The notes under the pieces: model-generated
Told to the model about the DNA's origin: nothing
Seen by the model: the letters and a program-made list of their open reading frames with translations, nothing else
Database searches by the model: none
Assembly: GCA_040772065.1 (NCBI GenBank)
Contig: JAXGYX010000001.1
Coordinates: 1,550,001 to 1,614,000, forward strand
DNA from: JAXGYX01 sp040772065
Lineage (GTDB): Bacteria; Bacillota; Clostridia; Saccharofermentanales; Fastidiosipilaceae
Direction: 5' to 3'
DNA: 64,000 nucleotides
Shown here: in pieces, positions 16,879 through 25,770 of the stretch
Layout of the letters: every line of letters starts with the position of its first letter
Numbering within the stretch: position 1 is the first letter of the stretch
Program-made: the position numbers and the translations under genes

Positions 16879-16918
16879 TCTGATTAGCTGACCGATCGAT
16901 CGGCTAATCAGATTAAAA
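16873..16918. repeat. Long perfect inverted repeat starting at the lysC stop codon
   Basis: TTTTAATCTGATTAGC (16873-16888) is exactly complementary to GCTAATCAGATTAAAA (16903-16918), a 16-bp stem with a 14-nt loop that itself contains the palindrome CGATCGATCG. The stem includes the TAA stop. It has A/T tails on both sides and may act as a terminator in both directions. Confidence 0.8.
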
Positions 16919-16966
16919 TGAGCCGGCCAATCAGCAATCGGATTGAGTAAGTTTTAGTACAAAAAT

Positions 16967-17010
16967 AAGAGGACGGTTATTGTCAAAATGACAGCAACCG
17001 TCCTCTTTTT
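16967..17010. terminator. Bidirectional terminator between lysC and the NodB-like gene
   Basis: AAGAGGACGGTT (16967-16978) pairs with AACCGTCCTCTT (16996-17007), with an inner TGTC/GACA pairing. It is followed by TTTTT on the plus strand and preceded by an A-rich run that gives T on the minus strand, so it can end both convergent transcripts. Confidence 0.9.
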
Positions 17011-17030
17011 ATCACTAACCACATCCGGCG

Positions 17031-18938
17031 TCAGTCAGACTCTCCCAATGATCGGGGACGTGCGCTGTCATAGATGTCCTCCGCCCGAAACAGCCAACTT
17101 AGTCTGCCACCTCTCAGGATTGAACCACTGACCAGCTGACAATCCATGTAGATGTAGTTGTTCTTATGGTACAAATATGGTTTGGGCCCGATGCCGTTGA
17201 AAATTCTGAATCCTTCTTCTTGCAGCGCGACAGAGCGCTCATCGGTTCCCGGTAAGATCTCGTTGTTTGGATAGACAAAAATCCTCGTGTCCGCTATCAG
17301 AGTGCCGACCGCGGTCCGCCAGCTCGCTATTTGCTGTTGAACCTCATCTCTGGTCATCGCCGATATTGAGGTTGAGCTATGGCCATACGAGGCGAAATTC
17401 CAACCCTGTTCCATCAGCCGATTGGCGATCCTCCCCACCTCCGCGGTGTTGCCGACAAAGGAATCCGACTCGATTGATTCCGGCACCAGCGCGTATGATT
17501 TGGCCAACTCCACCGAGGCATCCGCCTGTTCCCGCGAGGTGACATAACCGAAAATATCATAGGTCGAGCGAATCGCGATCGTGCCCCGCGCTCCGTCAAA
17601 GGCGAATTCAGGATGATCTTTAACAAATCGATTCAAAATGCAAACCGCCTCGCCGCCTTCGTCGCTCACCCGGTTTCCCGATTCATCGACATACTCACAC
17701 AGGACCAGATCGCTCTGCGCATCATACACCAGCCGTTCGGCGCACCCCTGTCGCCTGACGGTGATTGGATAGGACAATCCCATGACGGTCAGGATCACCG
17801 GTTTTTTACCTTGTGGCAACGAGATCGTTTTGAAACTTCCATCGGTCTTCAACAAAGATGCCTCGGAAATTAGGATATAGTCTTGCTCATAAAGTTGCTC
17901 CAACATTGCGCTAAATTCTTTGGAAGTCAGTCGATTGAGATCGGCGTTTTTGGCCCATTGGTCGCCATCAAATGCCTCATCCGGGTTGGTGATCAGCGGA
18001 TTGACCACCAGGTGGACGACCTGCCCTCTCCACTGCACCAGATCTTCCGGAATCTTGCGCCTCACATCCTGTTCATAGGCTGCCAGGCTGACATCGTCGG
18101 GGTAGAGTTTGCGCAATGTTGAAAGAAAACTGTGCGCGGTAAAGATTCGGTCATTTTCAATCATTATGGACAGGTTGTCCAGCAAAATCGGTTTTAACTC
18201 CTCGATCATCGAGTTGTACATCAAGGTCGTCTGTTCATAGGCGAAGCCACTTTTAACGACCTCTTTGTCGTCCAGTATCTCGCGCATCTTCAAAGCGGCC
18301 GCCAGCTTGTCGTTCGAACTGTCGAGTCGGACAGCCTCGCTGAAGCGCAGCTGAACCAACTCCATCTGTTCCACGTTGTCGCGAAACTCCGCGATTTGAT
18401 CAGGTATCAAACCACTTGCTTCCAATGCCGCGAACATCGCGTCCGCCCGCGAGGGTTCGAGATCGCCATTTAACACCTCGCCGGAGATTGACTGTAGGGC
18501 GCCGGCCAGCCGGGCCACGGCCAGGTCTTGCACACCACTTAGAAAATCAATTTCTCTGTCGGTCAGCGAGGGCTGATCCTCAGAGCGGACACGATTCAAG
18601 ACTTTGTCAATTGCGGTGAAAATCATATTCTCGGTATCCAGTTTGAGAATCTCAAACTCATGAGGCTGGGTGAAAAAGCCTGCCTTTTCGAGTGACTTTT
18701 GCTGAATTTTTGAATAAATTTCCATCGCCTCGGCATAATCCTCCTCAGTCCACGCCGTGTTAAATTCAGCCTGCATTTGGGAAGCCTGTCGCGCGGGATA
18801 GAGACGTATGTAGATAACCCCGGCCAACAAAAGCAAGATTATCAAGGTCAAGGTGAAAGCAATTTTAAACTTTCTCACCTGTAGTTTTTTTTTCGCGTGC
18901 TGTTCGATACTTTCAGTCCGTCTTGGTTTAATCTTCAT
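17031..18938 (-). CDS. Membrane-anchored NodB-like (polysaccharide deacetylase fold) protein, catalytic motifs degenerate
   Basis: A 635-residue protein: basic N terminus, one membrane helix (about 25-42), an extracellular helical region of roughly 250 residues, then a C-terminal region laid out like clostridial polysaccharide deacetylases (YEQDYILISEASLL, HPEFAFDGARGTIAI, GWNFASYGHSS, TRIFVYPNNE, GFRIFNGIGPKPYL). Where active members have an Asp-Asp pair after the ILTV strand this one reads ILTVMGLSY, and the usual SHxxxH pair is reduced to SYGHSS. It is probably a non-catalytic wall-binding relative. The ATG at 18938, with GGAGG 9 nt upstream, is preferred over 18956. It overlaps parC by 11 nt. 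Confidence 0.75.
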   Translation of the reverse strand: MKIKPRRTESIEQHAKKKLQVRKFKIAFTLTLIILLLLAGVIYIRLYPARQASQMQAEFNTAWTEEDYAEAMEIYSKIQQKSLEKAGFFTQPHEFEILKLDTENMIFTAIDKVLNRVRSEDQPSLTDREIDFLSGVQDLAVARLAGALQSISGEVLNGDLEPSRADAMFAALEASGLIPDQIAEFRDNVEQMELVQLRFSEAVRLDSSNDKLAAALKMREILDDKEVVKSGFAYEQTTLMYNSMIEELKPILLDNLSIMIENDRIFTAHSFLSTLRKLYPDDVSLAAYEQDVRRKIPEDLVQWRGQVVHLVVNPLITNPDEAFDGDQWAKNADLNRLTSKEFSAMLEQLYEQDYILISEASLLKTDGSFKTISLPQGKKPVILTVMGLSYPITVRRQGCAERLVYDAQSDLVLCEYVDESGNRVSDEGGEAVCILNRFVKDHPEFAFDGARGTIAIRSTYDIFGYVTSREQADASVELAKSYALVPESIESDSFVGNTAEVGRIANRLMEQGWNFASYGHSSTSISAMTRDEVQQQIASWRTAVGTLIADTRIFVYPNNEILPGTDERSVALQEEGFRIFNGIGPKPYLYHKNNYIYMDCQLVSGSILRGGRLSWLFRAEDIYDSARPRSLGESD

Positions 18939-21261
18939 TTTTCGCAGCCTCCACATTTGAAGTCGCGGTCATCTCACTCAGGCCAATCTGCCTATATTCC
19001 AAAGTGTCTTCTTTTAGGTAATATCCAATATGCGGAATTTTCCGGATGCGATAGTGTTCCGCGTCTTCCAAATCCTCACGCGTTTCAAGCGCCGATTTAA
19101 ACAAAACCACGTCCCCTCTGCGTTTGCCGGACAGCACCTGCACACCCACCGTGTCGCGCGTGACTTTTTCGGTAATCAAATCCGCGTCAAACAAAACGGC
19201 CTTGTTCGTGTCGGAAAGCATGAAAACATCGTCGGTATTCTTCACGGCCACCTCCGGGGCGTCTGTCAACTGCGCCGTCTCTTCCTCGGTCATCTCGTCG
19301 ACCGAACGAATCAGCGCGAAACCGACAGCGGGGGAAGCGTCACTAAACGCTTTGACCAGTTTTTTACGTCTGGTTTTCGTTTGATATGAATTCAGCGGCA
19401 GCCGCGCCACCTTGCCATTGCGGAAACCAACCAACAGGCTGCCCGAATAATTTTCTCCCGGAGCGATCATAAATAGCGGCAACTCGCCTTCGTCCATATC
19501 CAACTCATTGGGCAAATAGGCGCCCAGATCGGACGGTCTTTGGTCCTCCAACTCGTGCAGGAAAACTTTGTAGGCGTTGCAGTGGTTGGTCAAAAAGATG
19601 AGTTCGCTGCGATTGGTCGCGGCCACTTCCTGCACAATCGCATCATCCTCTTTTGTCTTGAGCTCTCCCGCGCTGCGCAGAGAGGTCAAGGCCAGTTTTT
19701 TCAGATAGCCATCCCGGGTCAAAAAGGCTTTCAGTCGAAAATCTTTGATCAGGTCTTCTTCGGTCAGCATTTCCACATCGTCTAAATCAATCAACTGAGT
19801 GCGACGGGGTTGACCGTACTGTTCAGCGACCCTCAGCAAAGTCTCTTTGATATCCGCGTCGATCAGTGATGGATCGGCAAGCTTTTTTTTGAGCGAACGG
19901 ATTTCCGACTTCAATTTCTTGATATCAGCTGTGCGCCGCAAAATATACTGGCGGTTGAGATTGCGCAGTTTGATCTCGGCAACGTATTCCGCCTGTGTCT
20001 CATCGATGCCAAATCCTTCCATTAGATTGGGCACGACCTCTTCTTCCAGCTTGGTCTGCCGAACGATTCGGATCGCCTTGTCGATGTCAAGCAAGATCTG
20101 CTCCAGGCCGACAAGCAGGTGCAAACGATCCTGTTTGCTTCTGAGGTCAAAGCCCACCTCTCTGCGCACCGCGCCACGGCGAAAAATCAACCACTCGGCC
20201 AAAATTTGACGCACACCCATCACCCGCGGATGTCCGTTGACCAATATATTGAAGTTGCAAGAAAAAGACGAGACCAGCGGTGTAGACGCGAACAGTTTTT
20301 TCATTACCTGATCCGGATCCGCCGTCCGCCGGTAGTCAATCGTCACTTTGAGGCCATTCAAATCCGTCTCATCACGGACGTCGAGCACCTCTTTGAGTTT
20401 TCCCGATTTGATTTGCCGGCCGATGTCTTCAATGATCTGCTCAATCGTGGTCGAATATGGGATCTCGCTGACCTCGATCAGATTGTTCTTGCGGTCGACT
20501 GTGTAGCGTCCCCTAAGTTTGAAACCGCCCCGTCCGGTTTGATAGATCGCCTTCATCTGGTCACGATCGTAGAGCAGCTCGGCACCGCCTGAAAAATCCG
20601 GCGCAGGCATGATGTCCAGCAGGTCACAAGAAGGATCGTCAATAAAAGCTACGGTTGCCTTGCAGACCTCCTCGAGGTTGAAGGAACAAACATTGCTCGC
20701 CATGCCGACCGCTATCCCCTGATTCGCGTTGATCAGCACCGACGGGAAAGAGACCGGCAGCAGTAGCGGCTCTTTTAACGTCCCATCGTAATTGTCGATC
20801 AGATCGACCGCGTCCCGGTCAATGCCGGCAAAGATCTCGCGACAAAATGGTTCCAGCGCGACTTCGGTATAGCGCGGCGCGGCATACTGCATATCCCGAG
20901 AATACTGTTTGCCGAAATTACCTTTGGAGTCCACATAAGGATGCAGCAGCGCCTCATTGCCTCTCGTCATGCGCACCATTGTCTCATAGATCGCCTGATC
21001 GCCATGTGGATTCAGTTTCATCGTCTGACCAACGACATTGGCGGATTTCGTGCGGGTGCTGGTCTGCAAGCCCATTTTATACATCGTGTACAGCAGTTTC
21101 CGATGCGAAGGCTTAAACCCATCTATTTCAGGGATGGCGCGGGAAACGATGACGCTCATCGCATATGGCATATAATTTTGCTCGAGCGTGTCCGTTATGA
21201 TTTCCTCGGTCAGGTAGGGCTCCACCACCGACCGAATCGGTTCTTTTGATTTTCTTGCCAT
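18928..21261 (-). CDS. parC: DNA topoisomerase IV subunit A-like protein
   Basis: DNA-cleaving subunit of a type IIA topoisomerase. The 777-residue protein has the breakage-reunion core with the active-site tyrosine in AAPRYTEVAL, DGFKPSHRKLLYTMYKMGL, and a coiled tower region rich in leucine and lysine near residues 430-480. The C-terminal beta-propeller repeats are recognisable but no GyrA box was found, so a ParC-like role in decatenation is likelier than gyrase. AGAGGAG is 4 nt before the ATG. It follows parE with an 89-nt gap that holds a short tandem repeat. Confidence 0.85.
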   Translation of the reverse strand: MARKSKEPIRSVVEPYLTEEIITDTLEQNYMPYAMSVIVSRAIPEIDGFKPSHRKLLYTMYKMGLQTSTRTKSANVVGQTMKLNPHGDQAIYETMVRMTRGNEALLHPYVDSKGNFGKQYSRDMQYAAPRYTEVALEPFCREIFAGIDRDAVDLIDNYDGTLKEPLLLPVSFPSVLINANQGIAVGMASNVCSFNLEEVCKATVAFIDDPSCDLLDIMPAPDFSGGAELLYDRDQMKAIYQTGRGGFKLRGRYTVDRKNNLIEVSEIPYSTTIEQIIEDIGRQIKSGKLKEVLDVRDETDLNGLKVTIDYRRTADPDQVMKKLFASTPLVSSFSCNFNILVNGHPRVMGVRQILAEWLIFRRGAVRREVGFDLRSKQDRLHLLVGLEQILLDIDKAIRIVRQTKLEEEVVPNLMEGFGIDETQAEYVAEIKLRNLNRQYILRRTADIKKLKSEIRSLKKKLADPSLIDADIKETLLRVAEQYGQPRRTQLIDLDDVEMLTEEDLIKDFRLKAFLTRDGYLKKLALTSLRSAGELKTKEDDAIVQEVAATNRSELIFLTNHCNAYKVFLHELEDQRPSDLGAYLPNELDMDEGELPLFMIAPGENYSGSLLVGFRNGKVARLPLNSYQTKTRRKKLVKAFSDASPAVGFALIRSVDEMTEEETAQLTDAPEVAVKNTDDVFMLSDTNKAVLFDADLITEKVTRDTVGVQVLSGKRRGDVVLFKSALETREDLEDAEHYRIRKIPHIGYYLKEDTLEYRQIGLSEMTATSNVEAAKNED

Positions 21262-21277
21262 TTACTCCTCTGCTTCT

Positions 21278-21324
21278 CGTCCTATCATGTCAATCGTCCG
21301 GGCGTCCTATCATGTCAATCGTCC
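21278..21324. repeat. 22-bp direct repeat between parE and parC
   Basis: Two identical 22-bp copies, 21278-21299 and 21303-21324, each CGTCCTATCATGTCAATCGT plus CC, separated by GGG (period 25). They sit between the parE stop and the parC ribosome site, close to the coding start. Confidence 0.85.
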
Positions 21325-21350
21325 ATGGTTGATATGGATGCCGTCGGCGT

Positions 21351-23333
21351 TCAATTGACATCCAACATTTCCATATAAAGGTGCCCATTATCCTCAATAT
21401 GCTGTTTCCTGCCCTGGAGGTTGTCGCCCAACAGCACATCGAACATGTCCGCCATTTTCTTTGGCTCGTCCGGGCAGACTTGCACCATTCGCCTGGTCGC
21501 GGGGTTCATCGTGGTCTGCCACATCATTTCCGGTTGGTTCTCACCCAACCCCTTTGACCGCTGAACGATACATTTGGTCGGATCCAAGCGGGTCAAAATC
21601 TCCACACGCTCCGCCTCGGAATATGCGAAATGAGTCTCGACCTCCCGTCCCTTACGTTTGCTGATCTCAAACAGCGGCGACTTCGCAATATAGATCTTGC
21701 CTTCCTGTATCAAAGTCGGCGTCAAGCGGTAGAACATCGCCAGCACCAGCGTGCGGATCTGAAACCCGTCGACATCGGCGTCGGTGCAGATGATGACTTT
21801 ATCCCAGCGCAGAGCGGACAGATCAAACACAGCGATATCCTTATGTTTACCGGATATTTCCACCCCGCAGCCCAAGACTTTGATCAGGTCGGTGATGATC
21901 TCACTTTTGAATATGGTCGCCAAATCCGCCTTGAGACAGTTTAGGATCTTACCGCGGATCGGCATGATCGCCTGAAATTCCGCATCTCGTCCAAGTTTGG
22001 TCGAGCCGAGCGCCGAGTCTCCCTCCACTATATAGAGCTCACGTCGGCTCACATCTTTGGTTCGGCAATCGACAAATTTTTTGACGCGGTTGGTTATGTC
22101 CATCGTTCCGGTCAGTTTTTTCTTGATGTTCAAGCGGGCGCTTTCGGCGGATTCCCGGCTGCGCTTGTTGATCAACACCTGATCCAACACTTTGTCGGCA
22201 TCCGCGAAATTCTCGATACCCCAGATTTCCAGGTTGCTTCTCAATAATTCAGTCATGAATTCCTGGATGAATCGATTGTTGATCGCCTTTTTCGTTTGAT
22301 TTTCATAGCTGGTCATTGTGGAAAATGAATTCGAAACTAAAATCAGGCTCTCCTGAATATCAATAAACGTCAGCTTTGTTTCATTGTTTTTATATTTTCC
22401 ACGCTCTCTGCACAGCTTGTCCAGGATTGAGACGAAAGCCGAGCGCACGGCTTTGTCGGGAGACCCACCGTACTCCAAGTAGCTCGAATTGTGAAAGTAC
22501 TCCAGCGTCGCGTTTTCATTATTGAAACAAAAAGCCATCTCCGCGCGCACTTTATAATCTTCGCGGTCAGCCCGATCCCTTCCTCTACCTTCGCTTGAGA
22601 AGTAGACCGGCTCGGTCAACCCCTTGTCCTCATCCAGCTCCTCCAAATAGCCGACAATGCCTTGCGGATATTGATAGGTCTCGTGCGTGTCGGTCACCTC
22701 ATCATCGAAGATGAATGTGACGCCCGCATTGACGACGGCCTGGCGTTTCAATGTCAGTTGGAAGTACTCCAGCGGGATGCGAATATCGGTAAACACGTCT
22801 ATGTCCGGCAACCAGCGTTGAATCGTGCCGGTACGCAAAAATCGGGTTTGCTCTTTTTTCAGTCCGCCCACATTTTCGCCTTTTTCAAAATGAAGTCCGT
22901 ATTTATAGCCATCCCGCATGACCGTGACATCAAACCAGGCGGAAGCGTACTGGGTCGCGCAGGCGCCCAAACCGTTCAGTCCCAGACTGAACTCATAGTT
23001 TTCTCCGCGCACGTTGTTATATTTGCCTCCGGCGTACAACTCACAATAGACCAGCTCCCAATTGTAGCGATTCTCGTTGTTGTTGTAATCAACCGGAATG
23101 CCACGCCCGAAGTCCTCGATCTCCATGGAATAGTCGGCGAAGCGACGCACGTGAATCGTGTCTCCGTGCCCTTCGCGCGCCTCGTCGATGGAGTTGGATA
23201 AGATCTCAAAAAACGAATGCTGACAACCTTCTATATTATCCGATCCGAAAATAACAGCCGGCCTCAAGCGAACTCGATCCGCCCCTTTCAGCTGCGAAAT
23301 GCTCTCATTGTCGTATGTCTTTTTTGATGGCAT
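21351..23333 (-). CDS. parE: DNA topoisomerase IV subunit B-like protein
   Basis: ATPase subunit partner of the downstream ParC-like protein. The 660-residue protein has the GHKL ATP site (EILSNSIDEAREG, IEDFGRGIPVDYN), the divergent lid GLNGLGACATQYAS, the Toprim motif EGDSALGSTKLGRD with PIRGKILN, and DADVDGFQIRTL for metal binding. It differs from standard GyrB/ParE at several normally fixed positions (GLNGLG for GLHGVG; EGDSALGS for EGDSAGGS), pointing to a divergent clostridial topoisomerase branch. The ATG at 23333, after AAAGGAA, is chosen; the frame opens at 23378. Confidence 0.85.
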   Translation of the reverse strand: MPSKKTYDNESISQLKGADRVRLRPAVIFGSDNIEGCQHSFFEILSNSIDEAREGHGDTIHVRRFADYSMEIEDFGRGIPVDYNNNENRYNWELVYCELYAGGKYNNVRGENYEFSLGLNGLGACATQYASAWFDVTVMRDGYKYGLHFEKGENVGGLKKEQTRFLRTGTIQRWLPDIDVFTDIRIPLEYFQLTLKRQAVVNAGVTFIFDDEVTDTHETYQYPQGIVGYLEELDEDKGLTEPVYFSSEGRGRDRADREDYKVRAEMAFCFNNENATLEYFHNSSYLEYGGSPDKAVRSAFVSILDKLCRERGKYKNNETKLTFIDIQESLILVSNSFSTMTSYENQTKKAINNRFIQEFMTELLRSNLEIWGIENFADADKVLDQVLINKRSRESAESARLNIKKKLTGTMDITNRVKKFVDCRTKDVSRRELYIVEGDSALGSTKLGRDAEFQAIMPIRGKILNCLKADLATIFKSEIITDLIKVLGCGVEISGKHKDIAVFDLSALRWDKVIICTDADVDGFQIRTLVLAMFYRLTPTLIQEGKIYIAKSPLFEISKRKGREVETHFAYSEAERVEILTRLDPTKCIVQRSKGLGENQPEMMWQTTMNPATRRMVQVCPDEPKKMADMFDVLLGDNLQGRKQHIEDNGHLYMEMLDVN

Positions 23334-23385
23334 GTAATTCCTTTCAATCATGGTTGTTATTAGTGTTATGAATTGCAAACAACTT

Positions 23386-23409
23386 AAAAGCGCCCACTCC
23401 GGACGCTTT
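23386..23409 (-). terminator. Terminator of the ilvBN operon
   Basis: On the minus strand AAAGCGTCC pairs with GGGCGCTTT around a 5-nt loop (one G-T pair) and is followed by TTTTAAGTTGTTT. It lies between ilvN and parE. Confidence 0.65.
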
Positions 23410-23456
23410 ATAAGTATACTCGATATCGCGTCATGTCGCGGCTCAGTTGCGTAAAA

Positions 23457-23954
23457 TTAGAAAAAAGATTCAATCGCGACCGCGCCGCCGCGGACAACTT
23501 CAATGCGGTTGAGAAAAAAACGTCGCAGCAGGTTGATCAACTCATTGTTTCTCTCTTCGCACTGCACCATCTGAACGATCGCGCGATTTTTATCGTAGTC
23601 GACAATGTCGATCGGATAGACACCTGCCAGGCGGTACAGCTCTTTTTTATCCTGCTCGGACATGCTGTTGATTTTAACAAACAACACCTCTTTACTGTGC
23701 AGTGAAGCCGCGGTGATGTCAATCACTTTGATCACCTCAATGCTGCGGTTAAGCTGTTTGGTGATCTGCTCAAATGTCTTGTCGTCGCTCGTCAGGCCGA
23801 TGGTCATCCGACTGATCGTCGGATCTTCGGTCTCACCCACCGTCAGGCTGTCAAGATTATAAAGTTTGCTGGAGAACAGACCGGATATTTTCGCCAGCAC
23901 GCCGATGCGGTTTTCGACAAACAAAGAAAGCCAACGTTTTTTTGTATCATTCAT
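23457..23954 (-). CDS. ilvN: Acetolactate synthase small (regulatory) subunit
   Basis: Regulatory subunit that binds the IlvB catalytic subunit and confers valine feedback. The 165-residue protein has the N-terminal ACT domain (RWLSLFVENRIGVLAKISGLFSSKLYNLDSL) and a C-terminal ACT-like domain (LFVKINSMSEQDKKELYRLA). The ATG at 23954, behind AAGGGG, is chosen over a GTG at 23963. It starts 12 nt after the ilvB stop, so the two subunits are co-translated from the T-box-controlled transcript. Confidence 0.93.
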   Translation of the reverse strand: MNDTKKRWLSLFVENRIGVLAKISGLFSSKLYNLDSLTVGETEDPTISRMTIGLTSDDKTFEQITKQLNRSIEVIKVIDITAASLHSKEVLFVKINSMSEQDKKELYRLAGVYPIDIVDYDKNRAIVQMVQCEERNNELINLLRRFFLNRIEVVRGGAVAIESFF

Positions 23955-23966
23955 TTTCAGCACCCC

Positions 23967-25691
23967 TTAATATTCCAAGATCATATCGTCCAGCGCCTCT
24001 CCCGGAGGAACCATCGGCAGAACGTTCGCCTCGCGCTCAATAATAAACTCAATCAATGTCGGTGTCTCTTTGTTGGCCTTCGCCGCCAACAAGGCCGGAA
24101 CAATGCCCTCTTCCTCGGTCACCCGCATGGATTTCATATTATAAGCGTCGGCGACTCGGCAAAAGTCCGGCACAAATTCAGGACAGTTTTCGTTGGGTCC
24201 GGAACAAAGCGGGTCACAACTTCGGCGTCTCATCATGCAGGTTTGAGAATAACGGCCGTTGTAAAACATTTCCTGCCATTGGCGCACATTGCCCAGATAA
24301 CCGTTGTTCATGATGACGATGATGATCGGCAATTCCCGTTTTACGGCGGTCGCCAACTCCTGCATGTTCATTTGAAATCCACCATCTCCATTGATACTGA
24401 CAACATCTCGATCGGGGTAGCCGATTTGCGCTCCAATCGCCGCGGGAAAGCCATAGCCCATGGTGCCAAGGCCGCCCGAGGTCAACAGCCTCTTTTTGTG
24501 GTCCAGCTCAATGTACTGAGTTGTCCACAGTTGATTTTGTCCCACATCGGTGGTAACGATCACATCGTCAAAATTCTCATTGATCCCGCGAATGATCTTT
24601 TCGGCTGTCAAACCATCATATTGCTCCATTTGAATCGGGAAGTCTCTTTGCCAGCCGCGGATCCGCTCCACCCACTCATCGATGTCCAGTCGCCCGCACA
24701 GATCCAACATGTTGAGAATCGCATCATTGGCGTCGCCCACGATCGGGATGTCCACCACAATGTTGCGGGAGATGGACGCCGGATCGATATCGACATGAAC
24801 AATCGTGGTCTCCGTGGCGAAGGTGCTTAGCTTACCTGTGATGCGATCATTGAAGCGGCAACCGATCGAAAAGATCAAATCCGCCTCGCTGATCGCGTGG
24901 TTGGACGCGTAATTTCCATGAATTCCGATGTTGCCGATATAGAGCGGGTGCCCGGTCGGTACCGCGCCTTTGCCCATCAACGTTGTGATGACCGGAACAT
25001 TGGTCAGTTCCGTCAGTCTCGTCATTGCCTCGTTGGCGCGGGCGATGTTGACGCCGCCGCCAATCAGAAAGATCGGCTTCCTGGCCGCCTCCAGCGCGCT
25101 GATCGCTTTCTTTAATTGACCCAGATGCACACGTTCGTTTGGTTTGTAGCTGCGAATCTGAACATCCTCGGGATAGTCCGCGCCGCCCAATGTGATCTGC
25201 ACGTCTTTGGGGATGTCAACCAAGACCGGACCCGGTTTGCCTGTGCGGGCGATATAAAAAGCTTCTTTGATGATGCGACCCAAGTCTTCACGGTCATGCA
25301 CAGTGATCGACCATTTGCTGATATTGCGCATGATGCCGACTGCGTCAACCTCCTGGAACGCGTCGTTGCCGACCAGTGAGGACGCGACCTGTCCTGAAAA
25401 GACGACCAGCGGCACGCTGTCAAAATTCGCGGTCGCTATGCCGGTAACTGTGTTGGTCACGCCCGGACCGCTCGTGACCAGGCAGACACCCACTTTGCCG
25501 GTGGCTCTGGCGTATCCATCCGCGGCATGAACCAGCGCCTGTTCGTGATGGGGGAAGACCATTTCAATCCCTTCCGCCCCGAATAAAGCGTCAAACAAAT
25601 CAATCGCCGTGCCGCCCGGATACGCGAAGATTTTTTCGACGCCTTCCGCCTGCAGGGCTTTAACAAACAAATCAGCACCTTTGATTTTCAT
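23967..25691 (-). CDS. ilvB: Acetolactate synthase large (catalytic) subunit
   Basis: TPP- and FAD-dependent enzyme of branched-chain amino acid synthesis. The 574-residue protein has the catalytic glutamate in FPHHEQAL (Glu50), the FAD region, and the TPP motif NGDGGFQMNMQEL...NN near residues 430-460. Between about 484 and 520 there is a Cys-rich stretch (TCMMRRRSCDPLC, then ENCPEF and PDFCRV) with five cysteines where most bacterial enzymes have none or few. GAGGAGG is upstream of the ATG. Transcription is controlled by the T-box leader. Confidence 0.95.
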   Translation of the reverse strand: MKIKGADLFVKALQAEGVEKIFAYPGGTAIDLFDALFGAEGIEMVFPHHEQALVHAADGYARATGKVGVCLVTSGPGVTNTVTGIATANFDSVPLVVFSGQVASSLVGNDAFQEVDAVGIMRNISKWSITVHDREDLGRIIKEAFYIARTGKPGPVLVDIPKDVQITLGGADYPEDVQIRSYKPNERVHLGQLKKAISALEAARKPIFLIGGGVNIARANEAMTRLTELTNVPVITTLMGKGAVPTGHPLYIGNIGIHGNYASNHAISEADLIFSIGCRFNDRITGKLSTFATETTIVHVDIDPASISRNIVVDIPIVGDANDAILNMLDLCGRLDIDEWVERIRGWQRDFPIQMEQYDGLTAEKIIRGINENFDDVIVTTDVGQNQLWTTQYIELDHKKRLLTSGGLGTMGYGFPAAIGAQIGYPDRDVVSINGDGGFQMNMQELATAVKRELPIIIVIMNNGYLGNVRQWQEMFYNGRYSQTCMMRRRSCDPLCSGPNENCPEFVPDFCRVADAYNMKSMRVTEEEGIVPALLAAKANKETPTLIEFIIEREANVLPMVPPGEALDDMILEY

Positions 25692-25770
25692 TCTTACGCC
25701 TCCTCATTTCCCTTTTAATTTATTCACACCCCCGCCCATGGCGCTCAGCCAACTTCGGGCGACTCGTCAT

